Assembly (NCBI GenBank): GCA_005881895.1
Contig: VBCG01000060.1
Span: forward strand, 1 to 46,265
Direction of reading: 5' to 3'
From: Betaproteobacteria bacterium
Lineage (GTDB): Bacteria > Pseudomonadota > Gammaproteobacteria > Burkholderiales > Casimicrobiaceae
Length of the DNA stretch: 46,265 nucleotides
In this document: positions 39,199 through 46,265 of the stretch, piece by piece
Position numbering within the stretch: the stretch's first letter is position 1
How the letters are laid out: the number at the start of each line of letters is the position of its first letter
Notes under the pieces: generated by a model
Seen by the model: only the letters and a program-made list of their open reading frames with translations
Database searches by the model: none
What the model was told of the DNA's origin: nothing
Made by a program: the position numbers and the translations under genes

Positions 39199-40332
39199 AT
39201 GAGTCGAATTCGCAGCTTGCTTTTGGCGGGTACGGCGTTCGCCGTCGCCGCCGCGGCGACAAGCCCGACACTCGCACAACAAAATCGCTATGAGGCGAAG
39301 GTGCTGGTGTCGGATGGATTCGTGCCGAATACCCCCGTCGATCCTCATCTCGTCAACGGTTGGGGTGTTGCGTTGAGCGCCACCAGCCCGATGTGGGTCT
39401 CGGACAATGGCACCGGCCTGTCGACGATCTACACGGTTAATAGCAGTGGCGTCGGGGTTCCGGGAGGCCTGGTTGTCACGATACCGCCGGCGCCGGGCAA
39501 CACGCAGGGCAAACCCACCGGCATCGTATTCAACACTACCTCCGTCACCGCTACGCCTGATTTTCTCATTCCGCCTTCCGGCGCCCTCAGCCGCTTCATC
39601 TTCGCGACCGAGGATGGTCTGATCGCGGCCTGGTCCGGCGGCACCACGGCCGTTCAGGTCTATCCGCCCAATGGCGGAACACCCGTAGTGGGCACCGTTT
39701 ACAAGGGCTTGGCCCTCGCCCATAACGGCACGGCGAATTTTCTTTACGCGGCCGATTTCGTCGGCGGCAAGATTGACGTTTTCGACAAGAATTTCGCGCC
39801 GGTTACATCGCCCGGCGGATTTGTCGATCCGGACCTCCAGAAGAACTTTTCGCCCTTCAATGTCCAGAACATCAAAGGGAATCTGTTCGTCACCTACGCA
39901 AAACTTGGAGAAGACGCACCCGACGAAACCGCCGGCCCAAGTCTGGGCATCGTGAACGAGTTCAACGCCGACGGTGTCTTGCTGCGCCGTTTCGCCACGC
40001 GCGGCCGGCTCAACGCGCCGTGGGGCGTCGCGCTCGCGCCGGCATCGTTCGGCAAGTTCGGCGGTGCCCTGCTGATCGGAAACTTCGGTGACGGGACGAT
40101 CAATGCATTCGACTTGCAAACCGCGGAATTCCTCGGTCAGCTCAAAGGCCTCAACAATCGATCGCTGAAGCTGGACGGCCTTTGGGGGATGGCGTTTGGC
40201 AACGATCACAACAATTTGTCTTCAGGCACGCTGTATTTCGCGGCGGGTCCCAACGACGAAGATAATGGTGTCTTCGGTTCGGTCACGCCGGCGCCCAATG
40301 AAAAGGGCGATGCGAAGGCCGACGGCGATTGA
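39199..40332 (+). CDS. TIGR03118 family exported protein
   Basis: A 377-residue protein with a signal peptide (MSRIRSLLLAGTAFAVAAAATSPTLAQ) and a beta-propeller-like domain. Family phrases are DPHLVNGWGVALSATSPMWVS, NGTGLSTIY, FIFATEDGLIAAWSGG, YKGLALAHNG, FSPFNVQNI and LDGLWGMAFGND. TIGR03118 proteins often carry a PEP-CTERM sorting tail, but this one ends in NEKGDAKADGD and lacks it, so it should be freely periplasmic or secreted. AGGAG seven bases before the ATG supports the start. The upstream region holds the repeated TCGG-type sites. Confidence 0.88.
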   Translation: MSRIRSLLLAGTAFAVAAAATSPTLAQQNRYEAKVLVSDGFVPNTPVDPHLVNGWGVALSATSPMWVSDNGTGLSTIYTVNSSGVGVPGGLVVTIPPAPGNTQGKPTGIVFNTTSVTATPDFLIPPSGALSRFIFATEDGLIAAWSGGTTAVQVYPPNGGTPVVGTVYKGLALAHNGTANFLYAADFVGGKIDVFDKNFAPVTSPGGFVDPDLQKNFSPFNVQNIKGNLFVTYAKLGEDAPDETAGPSLGIVNEFNADGVLLRRFATRGRLNAPWGVALAPASFGKFGGALLIGNFGDGTINAFDLQTAEFLGQLKGLNNRSLKLDGLWGMAFGNDHNNLSSGTLYFAAGPNDEDNGVFGSVTPAPNEKGDAKADGD

Positions 40333-40413
40333 CGGTCGCTGCAGAGCCCCAATCCATTACGCGTAGAATCGCCAGCGGCCGCGCACGGGACGCGCGGTCG
40401 CGGAGATTCACGC

Positions 40414-41127
40414 GTGACCTGGTCGATCGTTGCCCGGGATGCGTCCGGAAGCCTGGGCATCGCCATCGCGAGCCGGTTTTTTGCCGTCGGTGCGCTATGC
40501 CCGTATGTGCGCGCCAACATCGGCGCGCTCGCCACGCAGGCGCTTTGCAATCCCCTCTACGCATCGCCGGCCCTCGACGCGATGTCACGCGGCGACGACC
40601 CGGCATCGATCGTCGCCGCGCTGACGGTGGCCGACGAAGGTCGCGACCACCGCCAGATTCACTTGATCGATGCGCGCGGCCGCATTGGCGCGCACACCGG
40701 GGCAGCCTGCGTTGATTGGTGCGGACAATGGACGGGTGCGGACTTTTCGGTCGCAGGCAACATGTTGGCGGGTCCCGCGGTGCTCTCGGCCACTGCCGCC
40801 GCATACGAAGCAGCAGCATCGCGTCCGTTTGCTGAACGTTTAATCGCAGCGCTTGGCGCGGGAGAAGGGGCCGGCGGCGACAAGCGCGGCAAGCAAGCCG
40901 CCGCATTGTTGATCGCGACGACCGAGGACTATCCTGCGCTCGATCTTCGTGTCGATGATCATGCCGAGCCGATTGCGGAGCTCGCCCGGCTCTACGAAAA
41001 GAGCGGCGAGCGATTTCAGCCGTTCGTCGCCTGTCTGCCGTCGCGACATCGGCCCGCCGGCGTCGTTGATCGCACGTTGATCGAAATGGAAATCGAACGC
41101 TTTCACGCAGCGCGCGGCAGGCGATGA
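40414..41127 (+). CDS. DUF1028 family protein (Ntn-hydrolase-like)
   Basis: A 237-residue protein that starts TWSIVARDASGSLGIAIASR and continues with FFAVGALCPYVRANIGALATQ. It also has GRIGAHTGAACVDWCGQWTG, FSVAGNMLAG and KRGKQAAALLIATTEDYPALDLRVDDH. These are the standard DUF1028 blocks. The fold is related to Ntn hydrolases such as proteasome subunits, and members are thought to be peptidases or amidases, without proof. The start is a GTG with no obvious ribosome site. It ends 82 bases before the ABC binding protein. DUF1028 genes often accompany peptide or amino-acid importers, which fits this neighbourhood. Confidence 0.88.
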   Translation: MTWSIVARDASGSLGIAIASRFFAVGALCPYVRANIGALATQALCNPLYASPALDAMSRGDDPASIVAALTVADEGRDHRQIHLIDARGRIGAHTGAACVDWCGQWTGADFSVAGNMLAGPAVLSATAAAYEAAASRPFAERLIAALGAGEGAGGDKRGKQAAALLIATTEDYPALDLRVDDHAEPIAELARLYEKSGERFQPFVACLPSRHRPAGVVDRTLIEMEIERFHAARGRR

Positions 41128-41208
41128 ATTCACGCGCGACGCTCATGGTATGCTGATTTTGCACGGCGCTGCGGCGACGTCTGCGTGCGTTTTCCGGGGG
41201 AAGCATTC

Positions 41209-42717
41209 ATGCGAATTCTGATGCGGTTCGCCGTCGGCGTCACGTTGATTTTTCTTGCGATAGCAACGCATGCGCAAACGCTGCGTATCGGTCTCGCCGA
41301 AGATCCCGATGTGCTCGATCCGACCCTGGCGCGAAGCTTCGTCGGCCGCATCGTTTTCGCCGCGTTGTGCGACAAGCTGTTCGATATCGACGAAAAGCTG
41401 ACCATCGTCCCGCAGCTCGCGACTGCCTACGAGTGGGCGTCCGACAACAAGGCGCTGACGATCAAGCTCCGCCCCGGCGTGATGTTTCATGACGGCGAAA
41501 AGCTCGACGCCGCCGCGGTGAAATTCAGCCTCGAGCGCCACAAGACGATGGCCGGCAGCAATCGTCGCGGCGAGCTCGCGCCGGTCGCAACGGTTGACGT
41601 CGTCGATCCGATGACGGTGCGTCTCAATCTTTCCGCGCCGTTCTCGCCGTTGCTCGCGCAGCTCGCCGATCGCGCCGGCATGATCGTTTCACCGAAGGCC
41701 GCGCAAGCCGAAGGCGACAAGTTCGGCGCCAAGCCTGTCTGCGCGGGACCGTTCCGCTTTGTCGAGCGCATTGCGCAGGACCGCATCGTGCTCGAGCGTT
41801 ATCCGAATTACTGGAACAAGGGCGAGATCCATTTCGATCGCGTCGTGTTCTTGCCGATCCCGGATGCGACGGTGCGCCTCGCCAATCTCCGTTCGGGCCA
41901 ACTCGATTTCATCGAGCGGCTCGCCGCTTCCGATGTACCGCAACTCAAATCCGATGCGCGTTTCAAGATCGCGAAGATCACGGAGATCGGCTATCAGGGC
42001 GTCACGATCAACGTCGGCAAAAGCGAGCTTGCGCAGAAGACGGCACTCGGCCGCGATCCGCGCGTGCGCGAGGCGTTCGAGCTCGCGCTGGATCGCGACG
42101 GCATCGTCCAGGTGGCGATGGACGGCGAAGCCGACGTCGGCAATCAATGGGTCGCTCCGACCAACGCGTTTTACGCGAAGAACATGCCGATACCGAAACG
42201 CGACGTTGCGCGCGCGAAGGCATTGCTCAAGGAAGCAGGCGTGACGAATCCGGAAGTGACGCCGAAGCCGCCCACGACCGCGGATGCGCAGCGGATTGCG
42301 CAGGTCGTGCAAGCGATGGTGAAGGATGCGGGATTCGACGTGAAGATTCAGTCGACTGAATTCGCGACGTCGCTCGATCTCGCCGACAAAGGTCAGTTCG
42401 ACGCTTACGTCCTTGCGTGGAGCGGACGCGCCGATCCCGACGGCAACATCTTCAATTTCGACGCTTGCAAGCAGCCGCTCAATTACGCTGGCTATTGCAA
42501 GCCGGAAGTCGACGACCTGCTGAACAAATCCCGCGCGGCGCGCGACGTAGCCGAGCGCCGCAAGCTATTTGAGCAACTTGCGGCGATCGTCCTCAAGGAC
42601 CGGCCCATCGTATATCTCTATCACCGCCACTGGCTGTGGGCATATACCGCGAAGCTGTCGGGGCTGCGCACGATTCCCGATGGTCTCGTGCGGGTACAGG
42701 GGCTCCGCTTCAACTAA
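41209..42717 (+). CDS. ABC importer substrate-binding protein, family 5 (DppA-like)
   Basis: A 502-residue periplasmic binding protein with a signal peptide (MRILMRFAVGVTLIFLAIATHAQ). Family phrases are LRIGLAEDPDVLDPTLARSFVG, LATAYEWASDNKALTIKLRPGVMFHDGEKLDA, CAGPFRFVERIAQDRIVLERYPNYW and DPRVREAFELALDRDGIVQVAM. The length is normal for DppA/OppA/GsiB proteins. GGGGGA before the ATG supports the start. It should feed the two permeases at 43901-46011, but a reverse-oriented gene lies between. The ligand is probably a short peptide or glutathione-like compound, without evidence for which. Confidence 0.92.
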   Translation: MRILMRFAVGVTLIFLAIATHAQTLRIGLAEDPDVLDPTLARSFVGRIVFAALCDKLFDIDEKLTIVPQLATAYEWASDNKALTIKLRPGVMFHDGEKLDAAAVKFSLERHKTMAGSNRRGELAPVATVDVVDPMTVRLNLSAPFSPLLAQLADRAGMIVSPKAAQAEGDKFGAKPVCAGPFRFVERIAQDRIVLERYPNYWNKGEIHFDRVVFLPIPDATVRLANLRSGQLDFIERLAASDVPQLKSDARFKIAKITEIGYQGVTINVGKSELAQKTALGRDPRVREAFELALDRDGIVQVAMDGEADVGNQWVAPTNAFYAKNMPIPKRDVARAKALLKEAGVTNPEVTPKPPTTADAQRIAQVVQAMVKDAGFDVKIQSTEFATSLDLADKGQFDAYVLAWSGRADPDGNIFNFDACKQPLNYAGYCKPEVDDLLNKSRAARDVAERRKLFEQLAAIVLKDRPIVYLYHRHWLWAYTAKLSGLRTIPDGLVRVQGLRFN

Positions 42718-43670
42718 CGGGCAGAATACCGCTCGGGCACGTAATACCCCGATGCCACGCGGTCTTGCGTCCACGGCAGATGCGCATAGTCGCCCGGGCC
42801 GAACGTTTGGCAATGACCGGCGAAGTCCGCGTCGCTGCAGAAGAACCAGCTGCCACCCTCGATCCGCATCGATCCCGCACCGTTTTCGAACCATTGATAC
42901 GTCAGACGGTGGATCACGGGCCGATCGACAACGATCGAACGTCCGCGGAAATTCGGATACTGGTAGAACACCACGCGCGCTGGCCCAGGGGGCGTGGTAG
43001 CCACATTCGGCGACGGTTGCGCAAGCGGCGGTGCTTGCTGCACAAGAGGGGTAGTCGACGGTCGATCGATGATGTCCGCCGATGCGACGCGCCCGTTCAG
43101 CACGCCCAGCGACTCGTAGCGGCCGGGAAGAAGCTCGACGCACGAATTTTGCGTGCTGTCACACAAGCGCCATACGCCGTCGTACACGATGGCCGAATCC
43201 ACGCTGTCGCCGATTTGCACGCGATCGAGGTTGCGTACGCTCCCCGTCAGCGTGACCGAACGACCGCCAAACCCCGCATGCTCGTAAAGAGCGATTCGGG
43301 GCGATGTGCCCGCGCCCACCGCCGGCGACCCGCCTACCGTCTGCGTCACTTCGCGCAGCGATGCCACGCGGTCGCTCGCGCTCGTTCCAAAACTGCTGTA
43401 TTCGCCCGGCTGCAGTTGCACGCAATGTCCCTCAAAGTAGGGCTTATCGCAGACTTCCCAAACGCCGGCGCGCACGACAAGCGACGACGCGGTATCGTTG
43501 TAACCGATCCGTTCGAGATTCGGCGACGGTCCGCGCACCGTCATCGCGTTGCCCTTGAAGTCGCGGTCGGCGAAAACCGTGACCTCGCCGGCAAACGCGC
43601 TTCGGGCTACGCTCGAGACGATGACAATCGCGCCGGTTGCGAACAACAAACCCATTTGCTTCGCATTCAT
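42714..43670 (-). CDS. exported triple beta/gamma-crystallin-like protein
   Basis: A 318-residue protein with a signal peptide (MNAKQMGLLFATGAIVIVSSVARSAFA). Three crystallin-type domains follow. Domain 1: EVTVFADRDFKGNAMTV ... WEVCDKPYFEGHCVQL. Domain 2: RIALYEHAGFGGRSVTL ... WRLCDSTQNSCVEL. Domain 3: RVVFYQYPNFRGRSIVV ... WFFCSDADFAGHCQTF. Each has one Cys pair and a trailing G-x-Y segment (PGEYSSFG, PGRYESLG, PGDYAHLP). A Pro/Gln-rich linker separates domains 2 and 3. Some bacterial members bind Ca2+. GGAGGT precedes the ATG at 43670. Its stop codon overlaps the stop of the convergent binding-protein gene by three bases. The gene splits the ABC importer cluster. Confidence 0.88.
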   Translation of the reverse strand: MNAKQMGLLFATGAIVIVSSVARSAFAGEVTVFADRDFKGNAMTVRGPSPNLERIGYNDTASSLVVRAGVWEVCDKPYFEGHCVQLQPGEYSSFGTSASDRVASLREVTQTVGGSPAVGAGTSPRIALYEHAGFGGRSVTLTGSVRNLDRVQIGDSVDSAIVYDGVWRLCDSTQNSCVELLPGRYESLGVLNGRVASADIIDRPSTTPLVQQAPPLAQPSPNVATTPPGPARVVFYQYPNFRGRSIVVDRPVIHRLTYQWFENGAGSMRIEGGSWFFCSDADFAGHCQTFGPGDYAHLPWTQDRVASGYYVPERYSAR

Positions 43671-43813
43671 CGTGGAAACCTCCGGAACACACCGGTCCGA
43701 TACGGCCGGCAAGCCTTTGGACCATGGACTTCTCGCAACGTTTTGACGCGCGTGTCTCATTTCCACCGATGCGTGCGTCAGACAAAGTCGGATAATCGAT
43801 GACTACAAACTGT

Positions 43814-43850
43814 CCCCTCACCCCAACCCTCTCCCGCGAGCGGGAGAGAG
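43814..43850. repeat. CTCTCCCG/CGGGAGAG dispersed intergenic repeat
   Basis: CCCCTCACCCCAACCCTCTC leads into the perfect 8-bp hairpin CTCTCCCG-CGAG-CGGGAGAG (43829-43848). This sequence type, CCCTCACCCCAACCCTCTCC followed by a G+C hairpin, is a very common intergenic repeat in proteobacteria. It stands 50 bases before the first permease gene. Confidence 0.7.
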
Positions 43851-43900
43851 AGCGCGACGGATAGTGTCGAGCGGCCGAGGGGCACCTCCAGCGCCATTCG

Positions 43901-44851
43901 ATGTTCACCTTTCTCGTCCGCAGAATCGCGACGATCATTCCGACGCTGATCTTCGTGTCGGTATTGATATTCGCGCTGCAACAGCTGTTGCCGGGCGATC
44001 CGGCCGTGATCCTCGCGGGCGAAGAGCGCGACCCTAACGTCGTCGCGTATCTGCACGAGAAGCTGCACCTGGACGAGCCGTTTCCCGTTCGCTATTACTA
44101 CTGGATCAGCGGAGTGCTGCACGGCGATCTCGGCGAATCGCTGCGCCTGCAACGGCCCGTTCTCGCGCTGATTCTCGAGAAGCTGCCGGTCACGATCGAG
44201 CTCGCCTCGTTTGCGATCGTGATTGCGCTGCTGATTGGAATTCCCGCCGGAATCATTTCCGCGGTCAAGCGCAACACCGCTTGGGACTACGGCGCCAACA
44301 TGATCGCCCTGTGGGGATTGTCCACGCCGAATTTCTGGCTTGGCATCATGCTGATCCTGCTGTTTTCGGTGACGCTCGGCTGGTTGCCGGCGTCGGGTTT
44401 CGTCAGTCCGTTCGAGAACTGGCGCGCGAATGTCGCGTCGCTCGTCATGCCGGCGTTCGTGCTCGGCAACGCGATCGCCGCGGTGCTGATGCGCCATACG
44501 CGAAGCGCGATGCTGCAAGTGCTGTCGTCCGACTATGTCCGCACGGCGCGCGCCAAGGGTTTGCCCGAGACCGGCGTCGTGCTGAAGCACGCGCTTCGCA
44601 ACGCGCTGATCCCGGTCATTACGCTCGGCGCACTGGAGCTCGGCACGCTGCTCTCGGGCGCGGTGCTCACCGAGCAGGTGTTCACGATTCCAGGATTCGG
44701 CAAGCTGATCGTCGACGCCGTGTTCAATCGCGACTATGCCGTCGTGCAGGGCGTCGTCCTCTTCACCGCCACCGCGTACATCGTGCTGAACCTCGTCGCT
44801 GACGTCGCGTACGTGTTGGTCAATCCACGGATTCGCGTGGGGGACCTCTGA
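43901..44851 (+). CDS. ABC importer permease, DppB/OppB-like
   Basis: A 316-residue inner-membrane permease with six transmembrane helices. The N-terminus FTFLVRRIATIIPTLIFVSVLIFAL and LLPGDPAVILAGEE are typical of DppB. Later come IPAGIISAVKRNTAWDY and LSTPNFWLGIMLILLFS. The EAA loop that contacts the ATPase is RTARAKGLPETGVVLKHALRNALIPV. The C-terminus VLVNPRIRVGDL is the normal end of the family. Its last codons and stop codon form the left arm of a 25-bp inverted repeat whose right arm contains the ribosome site of the second permease. Confidence 0.94.
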   Translation: MFTFLVRRIATIIPTLIFVSVLIFALQQLLPGDPAVILAGEERDPNVVAYLHEKLHLDEPFPVRYYYWISGVLHGDLGESLRLQRPVLALILEKLPVTIELASFAIVIALLIGIPAGIISAVKRNTAWDYGANMIALWGLSTPNFWLGIMLILLFSVTLGWLPASGFVSPFENWRANVASLVMPAFVLGNAIAAVLMRHTRSAMLQVLSSDYVRTARAKGLPETGVVLKHALRNALIPVITLGALELGTLLSGAVLTEQVFTIPGFGKLIVDAVFNRDYAVVQGVVLFTATAYIVLNLVADVAYVLVNPRIRVGDL

Positions 44852-45125
44852 GTGGGTCCCGCGCGGATTGCGCTGCTACGCAAAATGCGGATGACTGCGA
44901 GACGGACGACGAAGGTGATAGTTCATCCTATTACCGAGGAGGGCCGCGGAGTAGGCGCCGCATTTTGCCGCAGCCCGATTGGACGGCCACGTTTCGGGCG
45001 GTCTCCTTTGTCGCAGCTTCGCTTGTGTACGCTCAGTACACGTCGCTTGCTGCTTCAGTTAGCAAATGAGGTATCCCATCCCGAAACGCGGCCGGCGCAA
45101 CCGCGCGGGACCCATTCAGAGGTCC
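44842..45125 (+). repeat. 284-bp inverted-repeat element between the two permease genes
   Basis: The left arm, 44842-44866, is GGACCTCTGAGTGGGTCCCG then CGCGG. The right arm at 45101-45125 is its reverse complement except for one position, which becomes a G-U pair in RNA. After a one-base bulge the stem continues with TTGCGC/GCGCAA. Inside is a second dyad, GCAAAATGCGG (44880-44890) with CCGCATTTTGC (44958-44968). There is also a small hairpin GTGTAC-GCTCA-GTACAC (45025-45041). The arms include the first permease's stop codon and the GAGGTCC ribosome site of the second. An open frame from the GTG at 44852 spans the element but looks non-coding. Confidence 0.85.
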
Positions 45126-45129
45126 TTTG

Positions 45130-46011
45130 ATGGCGACCATCGCCGACACGCTGCCGCAAGTCGTTTCGCCTGCCGCTCAACCCCGCACCCATCCGTTGCG
45201 CCGGTTGCTGCGACGGCGCTTTGCAGCGTTCGGGCTCGCCGTCATCGCTCTCTTCGTCGCGCTCGCACTCTTTGCGCCGCTGGTGGCGCCGTACGATCCG
45301 CTTGCAACATCCTGGGGCGCGATTCGCAAGCCGCCAAGCCTGGAACACTGGTTCGGCACCGACGAGATCGGCCGCGACGTGGCATCGCGCGTGATATTCG
45401 GCGCGCGCGCGTCACTGCTCGCCGGTGTCGTCTCGGTTCTTATCTCGCTGTCGATCGGCATCCCGATTGGATTACTCGCCGGCTACGCGGGTGGCAAGGT
45501 CGACATGCTGATTTCGCGGCTGACCGACGCTGTGCTCGCGTGTCCTTTTCTCATCCTCGCGATTGCGCTCGCGGCGTTCCTCGAACCGAGTCTTACCAAC
45601 GCGATGATCGCGATCGGCATTTCCGCGACGCCGGTCTTCGTGCGGCTCACCCGCGGGCAGACGCTCGCGATCAAAGCGGAAGATTTCATCCTCGCGGCGC
45701 GGGCGATCGGCAACCCACCGTGGCGGATTGCGCTGCGCCATGTGTTGCCGAACGTCGTCCCGGCGCTGATCGTCCAGGCGACGCTCGCCATCGCGGCGGC
45801 GGTGATCGCCGAAGCAAGCCTGTCGTTTCTTGGACTCGGCCAACAACCGCCGGCGCCGAGCTGGGGCAGCATGCTCAATACGGCGAAGAACTATATTGAC
45901 AACGCGCCATGGATGGCGATCTGGCCGGGGCTTTCGATATTCCTGTTGGTACTTTCGTTCAACCTCGTTGGCGACGGCCTGCGCGACGCGCTTGATCCCC
46001 GAAGCGTCTGA
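45130..46011 (+). CDS. ABC importer permease, DppC/OppC-like
   Basis: A 293-residue inner-membrane permease. An N-terminal cytoplasmic segment with Arg (RTHPLRRLLRRRFAAFGLAV) precedes the OppC-type helix and the periplasmic LFAPLVAPYDPLATSW. The phrase EHWFGTDEIGRDVASRVIFGARASL is the family signature. The EAA loop is AARAIGNPPWRIALRHVLPN. The end, LVGDGLRDALDPRS, is typical. GAGGTCC five bases before the ATG is the ribosome site, and it lies within the right arm of the inverted repeat upstream. No ATPase genes follow in the window, since 46012-46237 is non-coding. Confidence 0.94.
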   Translation: MATIADTLPQVVSPAAQPRTHPLRRLLRRRFAAFGLAVIALFVALALFAPLVAPYDPLATSWGAIRKPPSLEHWFGTDEIGRDVASRVIFGARASLLAGVVSVLISLSIGIPIGLLAGYAGGKVDMLISRLTDAVLACPFLILAIALAAFLEPSLTNAMIAIGISATPVFVRLTRGQTLAIKAEDFILAARAIGNPPWRIALRHVLPNVVPALIVQATLAIAAAVIAEASLSFLGLGQQPPAPSWGSMLNTAKNYIDNAPWMAIWPGLSIFLLVLSFNLVGDGLRDALDPRSV

Positions 46012-46172
46012 ACGATTTATTTTGGGCCCGGTCGGACCGATGGGGACGCGTTAACGCCGCAGGAATGCGTCATCGCGGTGCGCTGTTCGTGCGTTATATG
46101 GGATCGACCATCGCCACGACGGACGCACGCCGTTGAAGCTTGACGGTTCCCCGCCTCGACGATGGACAAACA

Positions 46173-46194
46173 TCGCAATACCTTGGCATTGCGA
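46173..46194 (+). repeat. TCGCAAT/ATTGCGA hairpin in the leader of the last gene
   Basis: A perfect 7-bp dyad around eight bases, about 45 bases before the start codon at 46238. The rest of 46012-46237 shows no gene. A CCATT/AATGG pairing nearer the start (46200-46221) could add a second stem. A structured leader is possible. Confidence 0.35.
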
Positions 46195-46237
46195 AGGGCC
46201 ATTCCATCGGCCATGGCAATGGGTACGGAGGGTCTTC

Positions 46238-46265
46238 ATGTTCAAACGATTGATTGCATTTGCGC
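46238..46265 (+). CDS. start of an exported protein, truncated by the window edge
   Basis: ATG with GGAGGG six bases before it. The nine visible codons read MFKRLIAFA, a typical beginning of a signal peptide (basic residues, then hydrophobic). Nothing more can be said about the product. Confidence 0.55.

Noticed and set aside
42636-43802. Plus-strand open frame of 388 codons antisense to the crystallin-like gene
   Set aside because: Arg/His-rich shadow with no motif. The opposite strand has a signal peptide, three recognisable domains and a good ribosome site.
44852-45130. Open frame of 92 codons filling the gap between the two permease genes
   Set aside because: It coincides with the inverted-repeat element, has no ribosome site of its own beyond DppB, and shows no recognisable domain. 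It is explained by the repeat.

Overview
The window is about 62% G+C and reads as chromosomal DNA of a betaproteobacterium, probably Burkholderiales-like. The grounds are Bug/TctC-type periplasmic receptors, an MmgE/PrpD protein, a 16-stranded-type porin ending in Phe, DUF6494, an Lhr-large helicase, CbpA/CbpM, and good AGGAG-type ribosome binding sites. This placement comes from gene content only. No rRNA, tRNA, CRISPR array, integrase, transposase or phage structural gene was seen.

Layout. 1-8.3 kb: a partial porin, an EthD-like protein, a secreted protein of unknown function, an orphan family-5 solute-binding protein, an alpha/beta hydrolase, an exported M1 aminopeptidase and a small lipoprotein. 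8.3-17.5 kb: a cyclase/NB-ARC/TPR regulator, a DUF2721 membrane protein, a di-haem cytochrome, an MgtC-like protein and a 1453-residue Lhr helicase. 17.5-24.3 kb is a proteostasis region. It holds hsp20-lon behind a good sigma-32-type promoter, an exported methyltransferase, a PQQ-dehydrogenase remnant, a stretch of very small genes, cbpA-cbpM, and a YqjI-like PadR regulator with a 14-bp palindrome upstream.

24.3-33.3 kb: a Tat-type amidohydrolase operon, a methyltransferase/lipoprotein-phosphodiesterase pair, and a catabolic cluster (Bug receptor, MmgE/PrpD, Bug receptor, alpha/beta hydrolase). 33.3-41.1 kb: many small or exported proteins (dodecin-like, beta-propeller, YXWGXW-type, DUF6496 with a histone-like tail, YihY, CHRD, metallothionein-like, TIGR03118, DUF1028). 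41.2-46.0 kb: a peptide/nickel-type ABC importer (binding protein plus two permeases). A reverse-oriented beta/gamma-crystallin gene and two repeat-type intergenic elements interrupt it. A new signal-peptide gene begins at the right edge.

The best candidate for something undescribed is the 284-bp inverted-repeat element between the two ABC permease genes (44842-45125). Its 25-bp arms include the stop codon of the first permease and the Shine-Dalgarno sequence of the second. Also notable are a dispersed repeat that supplies the start codon and N-terminus of a Bug receptor (31193-31271), and a shared TCGGTGA-type palindrome in front of two exported proteins. I found no obvious new multi-gene defence or metabolic system.
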